A stretch of DNA of 64,000 nt. It comes from Eikenella longinqua (lineage in GTDB: Bacteria > Pseudomonadota > Gammaproteobacteria > Burkholderiales > Neisseriaceae). The translations under genes and the position numbers were made by a program. The stretch covers positions 48,883-112,882 of the forward strand of contig NZ_LXSL01000016.1 of assembly GCF_001648355.1 (NCBI RefSeq), written 5' to 3'. Under the pieces are notes generated by a model. That model had not been told where the DNA came from, did not search any database, and saw only the letters and a list, made by a program, of their open reading frames with translations. This document shows, piece by piece, positions 33,230 to 43,591 of the stretch (positions are counted from its first letter, which is position 1; each line of letters begins with the position of its first letter).

Positions 33230-34738
33230 ATGCGGATTAGTGCATACGGCGGAATGCTGAAACGGATGGCGGCAGAGGGGCTTTTGCTGTGGCTCTCGGC
33301 CTGCTCGCTGGTGAACTACCGGCCGGTGGCCACCATCTCCCAAGTGGACACCAACAGCGGCTACCGCTTGGAGCAAAGCATGGCGCAGCAGGATGACGAC
33401 GTGTTTGTGGTGCTGCTGTTTTCCGGCGGCGGCACGCGCGCGGCGGCCTTGGGCTACGGCGTGCTGGAAGAGCTAGCCAAGCAGCGGGTGCACATCGGCG
33501 GGCGCGAAAAGCCGCTGCTCGACAGCGTGGATTTGGTGTACGGCGTATCCGGCGGCTCGGTGCTGGCCACCTATTATTCGCTGCACGGCCGCGACACCAT
33601 TCCCGCCTTCGAGCAGCAGTTTCTCAAGCAGAATTTCCAACGGCAGGTGTCGCGCCAAATATTCTCCCTCGGCAACCTGCCGCGCCTCACCTCGCCCGAA
33701 TTCGGCCGCGGCGACTTATTGCAGGAGCAGTTTGAAAGCACCCTGTTCGGCCACGCCACCTTCGGCGATTTGGCGCGGCGGCGCAAAGGCCCGTTTGCCG
33801 TGGTGTCCGCCACCGATATGTCGGTGGGTAAGCGCATTGATTTCACGCAGGAATTTTTCGACATCATGTGCCTAAACCTTTCCGATTTGCGCCTTGCCCG
33901 CGCCGTGGCCGCCTCCAGCGCCGTGCCCGTGGTGTTCAGCCCCATCACCCTCAACAACAACGGCGGTAACTGCGGCTACACCCTGCCCCCGCGCCTGCAA
34001 TACGCCCTCGAGCATGGCAGCAGCGGGCAGCAGCAAAGCCAAACCCGCCGCGAAATCAGCCAGCAGCTCGAGCTCTACCAAAACAGCAAAGCACGCCCCT
34101 ACATCCACCTGCTCGACGGCGGCCTCACCGACAACCTCGGCCTGCGCGGCCTGCTGGATGCCACCGAAATCTACCCCAGCCAAACCCTGCAACGGCAGAT
34201 GGCCAACCAAAACATACGCAAAATCATCGTGATCAGCGTAAACGCGCAAAACCAGCTCGACAGCAGCATCGACCAAAGCGCCAAAGTGCCCGGCCTCTCC
34301 GACGTGCTGGGCGCCATCATCAACGTGCCCATCGACCAAAACTCGCAGGAATCCTTGCGCCGCGTCCGCGCCGTGGCCGACCAATGGAACGCCGGCGCCC
34401 AAGGCAAAGGCCGCCCCATCAGCCTGCACTTTATCAACCTCAGCCTGCGCGACCTGCCCGATTCCTCCCTGCGCAAAAACGTGCTCAATATCTCCACCAG
34501 CTTCTACCTGCCGCGCGAAGACGTGAACAACCTGAAAGAAGCCGCCCGCGTGCTCATGCGCCAATCGCCCGACTACGAGCGCATGCTGGCCGCCTTGTCG
34601 GAACACGCCGCCCCCGAAGCCCCGCCTGCCCCCGCCAAGGGCGGCAACCGCCCCGCTGCCGCCGAAAGCCCAGCCGCCCCGCTCGCCTGCGCCAACGCAT
34701 CCGCACCGGCGGCGGATTGTTTGCCCTCTGGCAAATAG
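33230..34738 (+). CDS. Patatin-like phospholipase lipoprotein
   Basis: Membrane-anchored acyl hydrolase of 502 residues. The signal segment GLLLWLSAC ends in a lipobox-like LSAC. The oxyanion loop is FSGGGTRAAALGYG, the nucleophile elbow is GVSGGS (~residue 111) and the catalytic aspartate is in LLDGGLTDNLG (~residue 305), so the Ser-Asp dyad is complete. The C-terminus is proline/alanine-rich. I used the ATG at 33230 (MRISAYGG); the start five codons earlier is also possible. Similar patatin lipoproteins occur across proteobacteria; the substrate is unknown. Confidence 0.87.
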   Translation: MRISAYGGMLKRMAAEGLLLWLSACSLVNYRPVATISQVDTNSGYRLEQSMAQQDDDVFVVLLFSGGGTRAAALGYGVLEELAKQRVHIGGREKPLLDSVDLVYGVSGGSVLATYYSLHGRDTIPAFEQQFLKQNFQRQVSRQIFSLGNLPRLTSPEFGRGDLLQEQFESTLFGHATFGDLARRRKGPFAVVSATDMSVGKRIDFTQEFFDIMCLNLSDLRLARAVAASSAVPVVFSPITLNNNGGNCGYTLPPRLQYALEHGSSGQQQSQTRREISQQLELYQNSKARPYIHLLDGGLTDNLGLRGLLDATEIYPSQTLQRQMANQNIRKIIVISVNAQNQLDSSIDQSAKVPGLSDVLGAIINVPIDQNSQESLRRVRAVADQWNAGAQGKGRPISLHFINLSLRDLPDSSLRKNVLNISTSFYLPREDVNNLKEAARVLMRQSPDYERMLAALSEHAAPEAPPAPAKGGNRPAAAESPAAPLACANASAPAADCLPSGK

Positions 34739-35100
34739 CCGAAGCCCGGAGGCAAGGCTTCGGGAGGCTACCTGAAAAACGGGCGAAGCGAATTTCAGCG
34801 GAGCAAACGTGATATTTGTGTGAGTTCCGCCAAGCGCTTACCTGCAAGGAACAGCATGCCGTTTTCCGCCATTCGCGGCATGGCTGACGGTTTGGTTTGG
34901 AATCTTGGCATGGGCTGCATCTTGCGCCGATTGGCGTTGGGCTACCGCTTCCGATTAAGACAATGAAAAGGCTACCTGAAAGCGCAAGCTTCAAAGAAGT
35001 TAAAACGATCTCCGCGAGTTTCTACGAAGCTAAAATTTTTCAGGTAGCCTTTTTGAGTTGGAACGCAATCAAGGATGGGCGTGTTAAAAAACAGGGCAAG
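34739..35100. other. Intergenic region between patatin-like gene and immunity gene
   Basis: No gene is supported. It holds a DUS near 34766, a CATGCC-type imperfect palindrome near 34855-34885, and the complete 82-bp composite repeat at 34969-35050. Confidence 0.5.
34969..35050. repeat. 82-bp composite DUS repeat, copy 1 (downstream of the immunity gene)
   Basis: Starts with AGGCTACCTGAA, continues AGCGCAAGCTTCAAAG, AAGTTAAAACG, a variable stretch, GTTTCTACGAAGCTAAAA, and ends with TTCAGGTAGCCT. It is in the same orientation as the copy at 35914-35995 on the other side of the toxin/immunity genes. Confidence 0.9.
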
Positions 35101-35544
35101 CTAGCGATAGGCTTCTTTGGTATCGATGATTTCCGAATAGTTCGGGTCAATATCCCGCTGCAGAAATGCTAACCATTTTTCCATGGCATACGCTACCTCC
35201 TTGCGAGGGAGGAATAAGATCGGTTGATAATCCTCATCCTCCGGATCTTCTGATGCAAATGCAAATCGCATCTGCACTTCATCGCCGACAATTTCTGCAT
35301 CCCATCCTTCAGTACTAATAAGCTGGCGCTTAACTGATGGGTTGTTCAATTTATCTTTGGCAAATGGAGCAGAATATAATGAATCAGAATTACCTAACAA
35401 AGCTGCCAGTATCCTTTCCTCTTCAAAATCTGTTGTATGATCTGGTTCACTAGGCAAGTTACGTTCATTTGCCTCATATGATAAACAAATTGGTTCATGT
35501 TGATTATAACCAGGATTAAACCAATACGCATAAATAAGTTTCAT
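35101..35544 (-). CDS. Putative immunity protein of the orphan EndoU-type toxin
   Basis: Acidic soluble protein of 147 residues. It begins MKLIYAYWFNPGYNQ, has an acidic middle (FASEDPEDEDYQP), and ends in a helical region (YAMEKWLAFLQRDID). No known domain is recognised. It starts two bases downstream of the toxin-like gene's stop codon, is AT-richer than the core genes and is strongly acidic, all typical of immunity proteins in polymorphic toxin systems. The assignment rests on position and character, not on homology. Confidence 0.6.
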   Translation of the reverse strand: MKLIYAYWFNPGYNQHEPICLSYEANERNLPSEPDHTTDFEEERILAALLGNSDSLYSAPFAKDKLNNPSVKRQLISTEGWDAEIVGDEVQMRFAFASEDPEDEDYQPILFLPRKEVAYAMEKWLAFLQRDIDPNYSEIIDTKEAYR

Positions 35545-35546
35545 AA

Positions 35547-35939
35547 TTACTTACCTTTTTGTGGATAGAAATTAGTGATACGTCCGCTATTTTTATCAAC
35601 GAACCACTCTATTTTTATTCCCGAAGGAGAATCACCTCGAAATTTATGGGTTGTTCCTTTTACACGATTTCCATTCTCAAAAGCCCTAGCTCCTTCCACC
35701 TTAATCCTATCCACCGACCAATGATCCGGGAACATGGTGGAAACGCCGTTACCGGCTTTAGGCACATACCGCCCGGTTTTGGGATCGTAGATGGAGACTT
35801 TGGCATCGTATGTGCCGTTCGGGTAGGTTCGCTCAATCCTGTCCACGCGTACCCTGCCGGTTGCGGTGGAATAGCCGCCCCTCGCGAATTGTCCGCATAG
35901 TCCGCCGATGATGAGGCTACCTGAAAGCGCAAGCTTCAA
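35547..35939 (-). CDS. Orphan EndoU-type toxin C-terminal domain
   Basis: Frame of 130 residues. Residues ~20-130 resemble the bacterial EndoU (BECR-fold) RNase domain found at the tips of CdiA and MafB toxins: VSIYDPKTGRYVPK, STMFPDHWSVDRIKVEG, an AFENGN helix, DSPSGIKIEWF and a terminal ITNFYP. The first nine residues (MKLALSGSL, from a TTG) are coded by the 82-bp DUS repeat, so there is no toxin body or secretion signal: this is a detached tip. Where the family usually has GGHS, this frame has GGYS (codon 35873-35871), so a likely catalytic histidine is tyrosine. It may be inactive, or a donor cassette for a full-length toxin gene elsewhere. Confidence 0.65.
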   Translation of the reverse strand: MKLALSGSLIIGGLCGQFARGGYSTATGRVRVDRIERTYPNGTYDAKVSIYDPKTGRYVPKAGNGVSTMFPDHWSVDRIKVEGARAFENGNRVKGTTHKFRGDSPSGIKIEWFVDKNSGRITNFYPQKGK

Positions 35940-35995
35940 CGAAGTTAAAACGCAGCATAGCGGGTTTCTGCGAAGCTAAACTTTTCAGGTAGCCG
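35914..35995. repeat. 82-bp composite DUS repeat, copy 2 (upstream of the toxin)
   Basis: Same order of blocks as 34969-35050: AGGCTACCTGAA, AGCGCAAGCTTCAACG, AAGTTAAAACG, a variable stretch, GTTTCTGCGAAGCTAAA, and TTCAGGTAGCC. Outside the 10-11-base variable stretch the two copies differ at only a few positions. It overlaps the 5' end of the toxin frame. Confidence 0.9.
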
Positions 35996-36015
35996 TTTAT
36001 TGCTTTGCCCTGGCT

Positions 36016-36933
36016 TTAGTCGGTTTCGCTTTCGTCTTGCGGGGGACTGCCTTCGGGCGTGCCGGATTGGCGTTGGGCGCGGGGGTGGGCATCGTCGTAC
36101 ACGCGGGCGAGGTGGTCGAAGTCGAGGCGGGTGTAGTGCTGTGTGGTGGCAAGCTGGCTGTGGCCGAGCAGCTCTTGCACGGCGCGGATGTCGCGGGCGT
36201 TTTGCAGCAGGTGGCTGGCGTAGCTGTGGCGCAGCATGTGGGGACTGAGGTGGGGACTGCCGTGTTGGGCGGCGAATTGTTGCAGGCGTTTTTGGATTTG
36301 TCGGCTGCCGAGTCGCTTGCCGCTGCGGCCGGTGAAGAGTGCGTTTTCGCCGGGGGCGGCGGCTCGGGTTTTCAGGTAGCCTTGGATGGTACGGATGCTG
36401 TGCGCGGTGAGGGGGACGTGGCGCTGTTTGCGCCCTTTGCCGGTTACGGCCACCCAGCCGCTTTGCAGGTCGAGGTCGGCCAGGTTGAGGGCGCAGGCTT
36501 CGGCAAGGCGCAGGCCGCTGCCGTAGAGCAGCTCGAAGATGGCGAGGTCGCGCTGGCTGAGTTCGCTGCCGGGGGTTTGGTCAAGCAGTTGGTTGAGCGG
36601 CTCGGCGCTCACGGCTTTGGGCAGGCGTTCGGGGGCTTTGGGGGCTTTGAGGCCGTGGGTGGGATCGGCTTTCAGGTAGCCTTTTTGCACCAGCCAGCGG
36701 CAAAATTGCCGCCAGGCGCTGAGGCGGCGGGCGATGCTGCGGGGGTGCTGGCCTTCTTGGGTGAGCTGGCGCAGGGCGGCGGTGAACAGGGGGCGGCTGA
36801 GCTCGGCTTGGGGCTGGAAGCGGGCAAGCCAGGCGAGGTCGCGGCGATAGGCAGCTTGGGTGTGGGCGGAGAGGTTTTGCTGTTGCAAAGTGTGCAGCCA
36901 GGGCTCGATTTGCTGTGTCCACGGCTGTGTCAT
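36016..36933 (-). CDS. xerC: Tyrosine recombinase XerC
   Basis: Resolves chromosome dimers at dif together with XerD. The start MTQPWTQQIEPWL gives 305 residues; the 31-codon upstream extension lies in the thioesterase gene. The catalytic set is present: Arg in SGLRLAEA, Lys in GKGRKQR, HMLRHSYA, LGHSQLATTQHY with the nucleophilic Tyr near residue 280. Two DUS are coded inside (36371-36382 and 36671-36682) as GYLK. The ATG overlaps the thioesterase stop codon. XerC rather than XerD is preferred from overall length and context, with some uncertainty. Confidence 0.88.
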   Translation of the reverse strand: MTQPWTQQIEPWLHTLQQQNLSAHTQAAYRRDLAWLARFQPQAELSRPLFTAALRQLTQEGQHPRSIARRLSAWRQFCRWLVQKGYLKADPTHGLKAPKAPERLPKAVSAEPLNQLLDQTPGSELSQRDLAIFELLYGSGLRLAEACALNLADLDLQSGWVAVTGKGRKQRHVPLTAHSIRTIQGYLKTRAAAPGENALFTGRSGKRLGSRQIQKRLQQFAAQHGSPHLSPHMLRHSYASHLLQNARDIRAVQELLGHSQLATTQHYTRLDFDHLARVYDDAHPRAQRQSGTPEGSPPQDESETD

Positions 36934-37376
36934 CGCCCTGCTCCGTTTGGGGCGAAATGTGCGCGGAAGGCGGCGGGGGTGCGGGCGAGGCGTTGGGCGG
37001 CGTAGTCGTAAAACGCCATGCCGCATTGCACGCGGGCGATTTCGGCTTGGTCGGCTTCGCGGGTGAGCTTGGTAAATAAAGGGAAACCGGCGCGGCCGAT
37101 TTCGCCGAGGGCTACCTGAATGAGCAATTCATCGCCGTGAAAGGCTTGGGCGCGGTATTGCACGGCGGCATCGGCCATAATCAGGCCGGCGCCGAAGATG
37201 TCGGTTTCGGTGCAACCGTGCGCGGCTAGGAAGCGCAGGCGGGCTTCGTGCACCATGCGCAGCACGGCGTCGTTGGCGAGATGGTTGCCGTAGTTGAGGT
37301 GGCCGACTTCCACGGTCAGGCGGGTGGCAAAATCGAATTGCGGCGGCAGGGCGATTTGGATGCGGGCGGCAGGCAA
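36930..37376 (-). CDS. Acyl-CoA thioesterase, hotdog fold
   Basis: Protein of 148 residues with the 4-hydroxybenzoyl-CoA-thioesterase-like hotdog pattern: VGHLNYGNHLANDAVLRMVHEARLRFL, then ADAAVQYRAQAFHGDELLI and a beta strand region ending near FYDYA. It probably hydrolyses an acyl-CoA in the cytosol; the substrate is unknown. Its stop codon overlaps the xerC start (ATGA), so the two genes are co-expressed. A 106-bp Correia-like element lies 32 bases upstream of its start and may carry or shape its promoter. Confidence 0.85.
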   Translation of the reverse strand: MPAARIQIALPPQFDFATRLTVEVGHLNYGNHLANDAVLRMVHEARLRFLAAHGCTETDIFGAGLIMADAAVQYRAQAFHGDELLIQVALGEIGRAGFPLFTKLTREADQAEIARVQCGMAFYDYAAQRLARTPAAFRAHFAPNGAGR

Positions 37377-37408
37377 GGGGTGGCTCCGATAGCGGGAAAA
37401 ACAGGCAT

Positions 37409-37514
37409 TATAGTGGATTCAATTTAAATCGGGACAAGGCGGCAAGCTGCAGATAGTACAAGCAGTACGGCAAGGTGAGCCAACGCCGTAGCAGTTTAAA
37501 TTGAATCCACTATA
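37409..37514. mobile_element. Correia-like MITE, copy 1 (106 bp)
   Basis: Begins TATAGTGGATTCAATTTAAA and ends with its exact complement, giving 20-bp perfect terminal inverted repeats. The interior has ACAAGGCGGCAAGCTGCAGA, AGTACAAGCAGTACGGCAAGG and GAGCCAACGCCGTAGC. TATAGTGGATTAAA ends and the 104-108-bp size class are known for neisserial Correia elements. It lies between the thioesterase gene and clpB. Confidence 0.88.
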
Positions 37515-37576
37515 GCATTTATTTCCTGCCAATAGAACGGATTGCATGAACACCCGACAAAAATAGCAGATTCCTT

Positions 37577-37607
37577 CTTGACAAACCTTCTTCCAAACCC
37601 ATATAGC
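37577..37607 (+). promoter_or_regulatory. Heat-shock-type promoter of clpB with overlapping sigma-70 elements
   Basis: CTTGAC (37577-37582), 14 bases, ACCCAT (37597-37602) fit the sigma-32 pattern CTTGAA-N13-17-CCCCAT. TTGACA (37578-37583) and TATAGC (37602-37607), 18 bases apart, could also serve sigma-70. About 35 bases upstream of the clpB start. Confidence 0.6.
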
Positions 37608-37641
37608 CTGCGAACCAAAATTTAAGCAAAGGAAAACGAAT

Positions 37642-40215
<2,574 letters not shown>

Positions 40216-40235
40216 GCTAAAGATGCAAGCATAAA

Positions 40236-40320
40236 AGGCTACCTGAAAACGGTGAATCGGTTTTCAGGTAGCCTTTACTATATAGACCATAATAAACGCA
40301 GGCTGTTTCCAGCCTGCGTT
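40236..40320. terminator. Two hairpins between convergent clpB and petC
   Basis: A DUS pair (40236-40247 / 40263-40274) followed by a perfect hairpin, AACGCAGGCTG-TTTC-CAGCCTGCGTT (40295-40320). Together they can end transcription from both sides. Confidence 0.75.
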
Positions 40321-40337
40321 GTTTGTTTCAGCCAAGT

Positions 40338-41120
40338 TTAATGTACGTCTTTCCAGTATTCCTTTTTCAGGAAGTAGGCCAAGGGCAGCAAAACGGCAAA
40401 CAGGAACAGCAATACGCCATAGCCGATTTGTTTGCGTTGCAGCTGGGCGGGTTCGCCCATATACACCAGATAGGCCACCAGATCTTTGGCGTAGCGATCG
40501 TATTCTTTCTGAACAACCGTGCCGTTGGGCAGGCGGCGGCTATGCAGGCCGGTGGATTCCCAATACAGCTTGGGCACCAGATTGCCGTGCTCGTCTTTCT
40601 CCATCACGGGCTGGCCTTTGTCGTCCAGCTCCACGGCGCGCACGCCCTGCTGCTCCCACAAGGGGTGCGGCATGCCCACTTTGTCGAACACCAAGTTATT
40701 CCAGCCGGTGGGGCGGGTTGGGTCTTTGTAGAAGCCGCGCATATAGGCATACAGGTAATCGGCACCGCGCGAACGGGCAATCAGGGTGAGATCTGGCGGC
40801 TCGGCGCCAAACCAGCGTTTGGCGTCTTCCGGATTCATCGAAGAATGCATCACATCGCCGATTTTATCGGTGGTGAACATCAAGTTTTTGCGGATTTCGT
40901 CTTCGCTCAAGCCCAAATCCTGCAAGCGGTTGTAGCGCATACCGCTGGCCGAATGGCAGGAGAGGCAGTAGTTGGCGAAAATTTGTGCGCCGTGTTGCAG
41001 GCTCACTTGGTCGCCCAAGTCGATATCCACATGCTCATAATTGCCGCCGCCGGCAGCATAGCTGCCCAAAGGCATGGCCAAAATCAGCGCGGCAAACCAG
41101 TTTTTCCATAATTTTTTCAT
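40338..41120 (-). CDS. petC: Cytochrome c1 subunit of the bc1 complex
   Basis: Membrane-anchored haem protein that passes electrons from the Rieske protein to soluble cytochrome c. The start MKKLWKNWFAALILA gives 260 residues with a signal peptide (cleavage near SYAA). The haem attachment site is CLSCH (~residue 53), and a methionine-ligand region follows later. The C-terminal helix IGYGVLLFLFAVLLPLAYFL anchors it. It is last in the petA-petB-petC operon, 13 bases after petB. Confidence 0.96.
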   Translation of the reverse strand: MKKLWKNWFAALILAMPLGSYAAGGGNYEHVDIDLGDQVSLQHGAQIFANYCLSCHSASGMRYNRLQDLGLSEDEIRKNLMFTTDKIGDVMHSSMNPEDAKRWFGAEPPDLTLIARSRGADYLYAYMRGFYKDPTRPTGWNNLVFDKVGMPHPLWEQQGVRAVELDDKGQPVMEKDEHGNLVPKLYWESTGLHSRRLPNGTVVQKEYDRYAKDLVAYLVYMGEPAQLQRKQIGYGVLLFLFAVLLPLAYFLKKEYWKDVH

Positions 41121-41133
41121 TTTGCCGCTCCCA

Positions 41134-42726
41134 TTAAATACTGCCAGCAAACAGATAAGCACCCACCAATGCAATCGCAGCATACACGAAGAACATAATC
41201 TTCTGGCGCGTGGTGCTCATGGTAACGCGTTCCGGCACTGCTTTATCCACATTCAGTTTGGTGTTCAGCAGCGTGCTCACAAAGAAGAACGCCATATACA
41301 GCACGGAGAACACGCGGATAATCAGCGTTTGAATCTGGAACGGATCGGCAAAGAACAGGCGGGCAAGCAGGTACAGGTCGTAAATGCTCACCAAAAGGGC
41401 AATCAAATACACCCCACCCACCCAGCCGGCGGCAAACAAGGCAGCCAAGGGCTGGGCGCCCAGCTTCTGCTTAAACGCGGCCAAGCTCGGGCGCTCTGGG
41501 CTGGTGTAAATCGGCATGCCGAGGAAGAACAGGAAATAGAAAATCGTGAACGATTGGGCGATTTCCGTTCTCAAATCGGTGGCCACCTGCGCACCCAAAA
41601 TCCCCAAGCCGATGAAGGCAATCAGGAACAGCACCAGCATGGTTTTGAAAATGGTGTTGCGGTAGCGCACGGATTTCACCGGCGAGCGGTCGAGCCAGGG
41701 CAGCAAGGCAATCAGGATGACTGCCGCACCCATGCCGATTACGCCCCACACCTGCGTGCCGGCGAAAGAAGGAATGGCGCGCAAAATGGCATAGAAGGGG
41801 GTGAAATACCACACCGGGGCGATGTGTGCTGGAGTTTTCAGCGAATTAGCAGGGTCGAAGTTTGGCGCTTCCAGGAAGTAGCCGCCGCCTTCGGGCGCGA
41901 AGAACATGATGGCGCAGAACACGATGAGGAACACCACCACACCCAAAATATCTTTCACGGTGTAATACGGATGGAAAGGAATGCCGTCGAGCGGGATGCC
42001 GTTTTCGTCTTTCAGTTTTTTGATTTCCACACCGTCGGGGTTGTTGGAGCCGACTTCGTGCAGCGCAATCAGATGCGCCACCACCAAGCCAACCAGCACC
42101 AGCGGCACGGCAATCACGTGCAGGGCGAAGAAGCGGTTGAGCGTAACGTCGGAAACGTTGAAATCGCCGCGAATCCAAGTGGACAAATCCGGGCCGATAA
42201 CCGGAATCGCGCCAAACAGGTTAATGATCACCTGCGCGCCCCAGAACGACATCTGCCCCCAAGGCAGCAGGTAGCCCATAAAGGCTTCCGCCATCAAGGC
42301 CAAGAAAATCAAAGCGCCGCACACCCACACCAGCTCGCGCGGTTTCTTAAACGAGCCGTAAATCAGGCCGCGGAACATATGCAGATACACCACCACGAAG
42401 AACATCGAAGCGCCGGTGGAGTGCATATAGCGGATAATCCAGCCGCCGGACACATCGCGCATGATGTATTCCACCGCGGTGAAGGCAGCGGGCAGGTGGT
42501 ATTGGTTCAGATTGCCGTCGGGTTTGTAATTCATGGTCAGGAAGATGCCGCTGACAATCTGAATCACCAGCACCAGCAAAGCTAGCGAACCGAAGAAATA
42601 CCAAAAGTTGAAGTTTTTCGGGGCGTAATACTCGGTTACGTGTTCCTTCATCATTTTAGACAGGGGGAAACGCGCGTCCACCCAATCTAACAATGCTTTG
42701 GCTTTATTATTGGTTTGGTTTGTCAT
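41134..42726 (-). CDS. petB: Cytochrome b subunit of the bc1 complex, with C-terminal insertion
   Basis: Eight-helix di-haem subunit that carries the Qo and Qi sites. It has 530 residues, while 400-450 is usual. Residues 1-410 are canonical, with haem-ligand histidines in YMHSTGAS, YLHMFRGL, ALHVIAVPL and AHLIALHEVGSNNP, and a PEWYF-like Qo region (APVWYFTPFYAILRA). Residues ~411-496 (41239-41496) are an extra hydrophobic stretch with two or three predicted helices (WVGGVYLIALLVSIYDLYLL and VFSVLYMAFFFVSTLL) inserted before the normal tail VPERVTM. The frame is open and GC-like its neighbours, so it looks functional. Confidence 0.95.
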   Translation of the reverse strand: MTNQTNNKAKALLDWVDARFPLSKMMKEHVTEYYAPKNFNFWYFFGSLALLVLVIQIVSGIFLTMNYKPDGNLNQYHLPAAFTAVEYIMRDVSGGWIIRYMHSTGASMFFVVVYLHMFRGLIYGSFKKPRELVWVCGALIFLALMAEAFMGYLLPWGQMSFWGAQVIINLFGAIPVIGPDLSTWIRGDFNVSDVTLNRFFALHVIAVPLVLVGLVVAHLIALHEVGSNNPDGVEIKKLKDENGIPLDGIPFHPYYTVKDILGVVVFLIVFCAIMFFAPEGGGYFLEAPNFDPANSLKTPAHIAPVWYFTPFYAILRAIPSFAGTQVWGVIGMGAAVILIALLPWLDRSPVKSVRYRNTIFKTMLVLFLIAFIGLGILGAQVATDLRTEIAQSFTIFYFLFFLGMPIYTSPERPSLAAFKQKLGAQPLAALFAAGWVGGVYLIALLVSIYDLYLLARLFFADPFQIQTLIIRVFSVLYMAFFFVSTLLNTKLNVDKAVPERVTMSTTRQKIMFFVYAAIALVGAYLFAGSI

Positions 42727-42743
42727 TGTCTTTTTCCCCGGTA

Positions 42744-43337
42744 TCAGCTGTCTTCGCCCACGCGGATGGTGGTTTCAGACAGATATTTATAAGGAGGAAT
42801 CACCAGATTGGTGGGCGCCGGCACGCCTTTATACACACGGCCGGCCAAGTCGAACTTGGAGCCGTGGCACGGGCAGAAGAAGCCGCCTTTCCAGTTTGCG
42901 CCCAAATCGGCCGGAGCCAAATCGGGGCGGAAGGTGGGCGAACAGCCCAAGTGCGTGCAAATGCCGATGGCCACCCAAATATTGTCTTTGCCCTTGATGG
43001 AGCGCAGAGGGTTTTGGCAGTATTCCGGCTGCTGGTCTGCCGCCGTGGAATTGGGATCGACCAGCTGGCTGTCTAGCGAGGCCAAATCCTTGATTTGCTC
43101 AGGCGTGCGGTTGAGCACCCAAATCGGCTTGCCGCGCCATTCTGCCGTAATCAGCTGGCCGGCTTCGATTTTGCTCACGTCGATGTTGATCGGCGCGCCG
43201 GCCGCCTTGGCCTTTTCCGAGGGGAAAAAGCTGGCAACAAAAGGTGTGGCCGCGCCCACTGCGGCCACACCGGCCGCTCCGGCAGTGGCCAACACCAAAA
43301 AGCGCCGCCTCTCCTGATTGATTTCTTGATTATTCAT
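42744..43337 (-). CDS. petA: Rieske iron-sulfur subunit of the bc1 complex
   Basis: 2Fe-2S protein that shuttles electrons from ubiquinol to cytochrome c1. It has 197 residues. The N-terminus NQERRRFLVLATAGAAGVAAVGA is a Tat-type signal anchor. The cluster ligands are in CTHLGC and CPCHGS (~residues 130-155). It heads the petABC operon, 17 bases before petB. An FNR-like box and possible -10 lie 65-80 bases upstream. Confidence 0.97.
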   Translation of the reverse strand: MNNQEINQERRRFLVLATAGAAGVAAVGAATPFVASFFPSEKAKAAGAPINIDVSKIEAGQLITAEWRGKPIWVLNRTPEQIKDLASLDSQLVDPNSTAADQQPEYCQNPLRSIKGKDNIWVAIGICTHLGCSPTFRPDLAPADLGANWKGGFFCPCHGSKFDLAGRVYKGVPAPTNLVIPPYKYLSETTIRVGEDS

Positions 43338-43404
43338 TACTCAATCATCCTAATACTGTAAAAATACCGAAATACTGCAGATTTCGCAGCAGCGTGATTT
43401 TACC

Positions 43405-43418
43405 TTAATCTAAATCAA
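43405..43418 (-). promoter_or_regulatory. FNR-like box upstream of petABC
   Basis: On the minus strand TTGAT-TTAG-ATTAA matches TTGAT-N4-ATCAA at nine of ten positions. A TAAAAT -10-like hexamer follows two bases later, so binding would block the promoter and repress under low oxygen. Confidence 0.4.
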
Positions 43419-43591
43419 CACTTAAAGCAATTTTTGAAATAACGTAAAGTTCTGTCTGATGGCGGTTGCCGGAGAAGTGGCAAATAAGGCAAGGTTGCCA
43501 ACTATTTATCCTTGATAAAGCCAGGCTTTCAGGCTACCTGAAAAAGTGAGTTTCCGCGCAGCCAAAATAATCGCCACCCTGCCCTGCCCGC

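Noticed and set aside
34554..34994. Minus-strand frame starting MKLALSGSL like the toxin frame
   Set aside because: Its first residues come only from copy 1 of the 82-bp repeat; the rest overlaps the patatin gene end and intergenic DNA and looks non-coding.
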